Shown here: one piece after another, positions 48,513 through 48,645 of the stretch
Layout of the letters: each line of letters starts with the position of its first letter
Position numbering within the stretch: position 1 is the first letter of the stretch
Virus record (IMG/VR): IMGVR_UViG_3300006793_000054
Coordinates: 1 to 48,645 of that record
Source: a virus
DNA length: 48,645 bases
Direction: 5' to 3' (one strand)
Translations under genes and position numbers: made by a program
Notes under the pieces: model-generated
The model's database searches: none
Told to the model about the DNA's origin: nothing
The model's input: the letters and a program-made list of their open reading frames with translations, nothing else

Positions 48513-48644
48513 TTACCAAGGTACTCCAGTGCTAATCGCAGGAGCCTTAGACTCTGCTATCTGTGAAGCTATAGAGGATTCAAGAGCCGTTACAGCGTCT
48601 TCGCCCATGCTGTCTTTTACCCATCCAATAGCCTGAGATTCGGT
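48513..48644 (-). CDS. C-terminal fragment of a late protein (enters from right edge)
   Basis: The 43 visible codons (TESQAIGWVKDSMGEDAVTA, then SIASQIAESKAPAISTGVPW and stop) end four bases before the holin-like gene. The start lies beyond the window. By gene order it should be the end of the tail fibre or of a small gene following it. Joined end to end with position 1 the frame would be off by one base, so some sequence may be missing or a second gene may begin between. Confidence 0.6.
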   Translation of the reverse strand, partial: TESQAIGWVKDSMGEDAVTALESSIASQIAESKAPAISTGVPW

Positions 48645-48645
48645 A

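Overview
The window looks like an almost complete genome of a lytic, short-tailed (podovirus-type) marine phage. It is AT-rich, tightly packed and has two strands of opposite transcription. It encodes a terminase pair, portal, scaffold, major capsid protein, tail-tube proteins, tail fibre, giant internal virion proteins, a lysozyme/holin cassette and a T7-like replication set. I see no integrase, no repressor and no phage RNA polymerase, and two strong sigma-70-type promoters face away from each other at 13.47-13.54 kb. This suggests a phage that relies on host RNA polymerase. The host must be a bacterium with an outer membrane, because two carried genes only make sense there; a SAR11-, SAR116- or OM43-like marine bacterium is plausible, but the sequence does not prove it.

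Layout. (1) 1-13463, minus strand: late genes in the order terS, a set of tiny lysine-rich proteins, terL, portal, an overprinted small gene, a 185-aa protein, scaffold, capsid, two small basic proteins, tail-tube A-like, tail-tube B-like and tail fibre, which runs off the left edge. (2) 13464-14386: a 0.9-kb non-coding region with divergent promoters, hairpins, a recurring AGCTTGGAAG motif and a long nested inverted repeat that is a candidate origin. (3) 14387-29224, plus strand: early and replication genes. Many small unknown genes come first, driven by two copies of a repeated promoter element. They are followed by an SSB, primase-helicase, family A DNA polymerase, three PD-(D/E)XK-type nucleases including an endonuclease I, a DUF3310-like protein, and class I ribonucleotide reductase NrdA and NrdB. 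(4) 48645-29221, minus strand: the rest of the late operon, with a C-terminal fragment, a membrane protein, a glycosyltransferase, internal virion proteins (1322, 394, 210, 777 and 1253 aa plus a hidden 59-aa membrane protein), lysozyme, holin and a second membrane/coiled-coil protein. It ends in a striking accessory block: CsgF, CsgG, a curlin-like secreted repeat protein, a secreted FecR-domain protein, a 26-aa mini-ORF and a CHASE2 membrane adenylate cyclase.

Both window ends lie inside minus-strand late genes next to the tail fibre, so the two ends are probably neighbours in a circular or circularly permuted genome.

The most unusual system is the 29221-34001 block. It appears to encode an outer-membrane curli-type export pore and its accessory factor, at least one amyloid-like substrate, a second secreted protein that ends in a curlin-like repeat, and a transmembrane cAMP-making sensor. 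All sit directly downstream of the lysis genes and overlap one another as one operon. It could make an extracellular fibre, alter the outer membrane during infection or exit, or couple envelope state to host cAMP. These functions are inference; the family assignments of CsgG, CsgF and the cyclase are strong.
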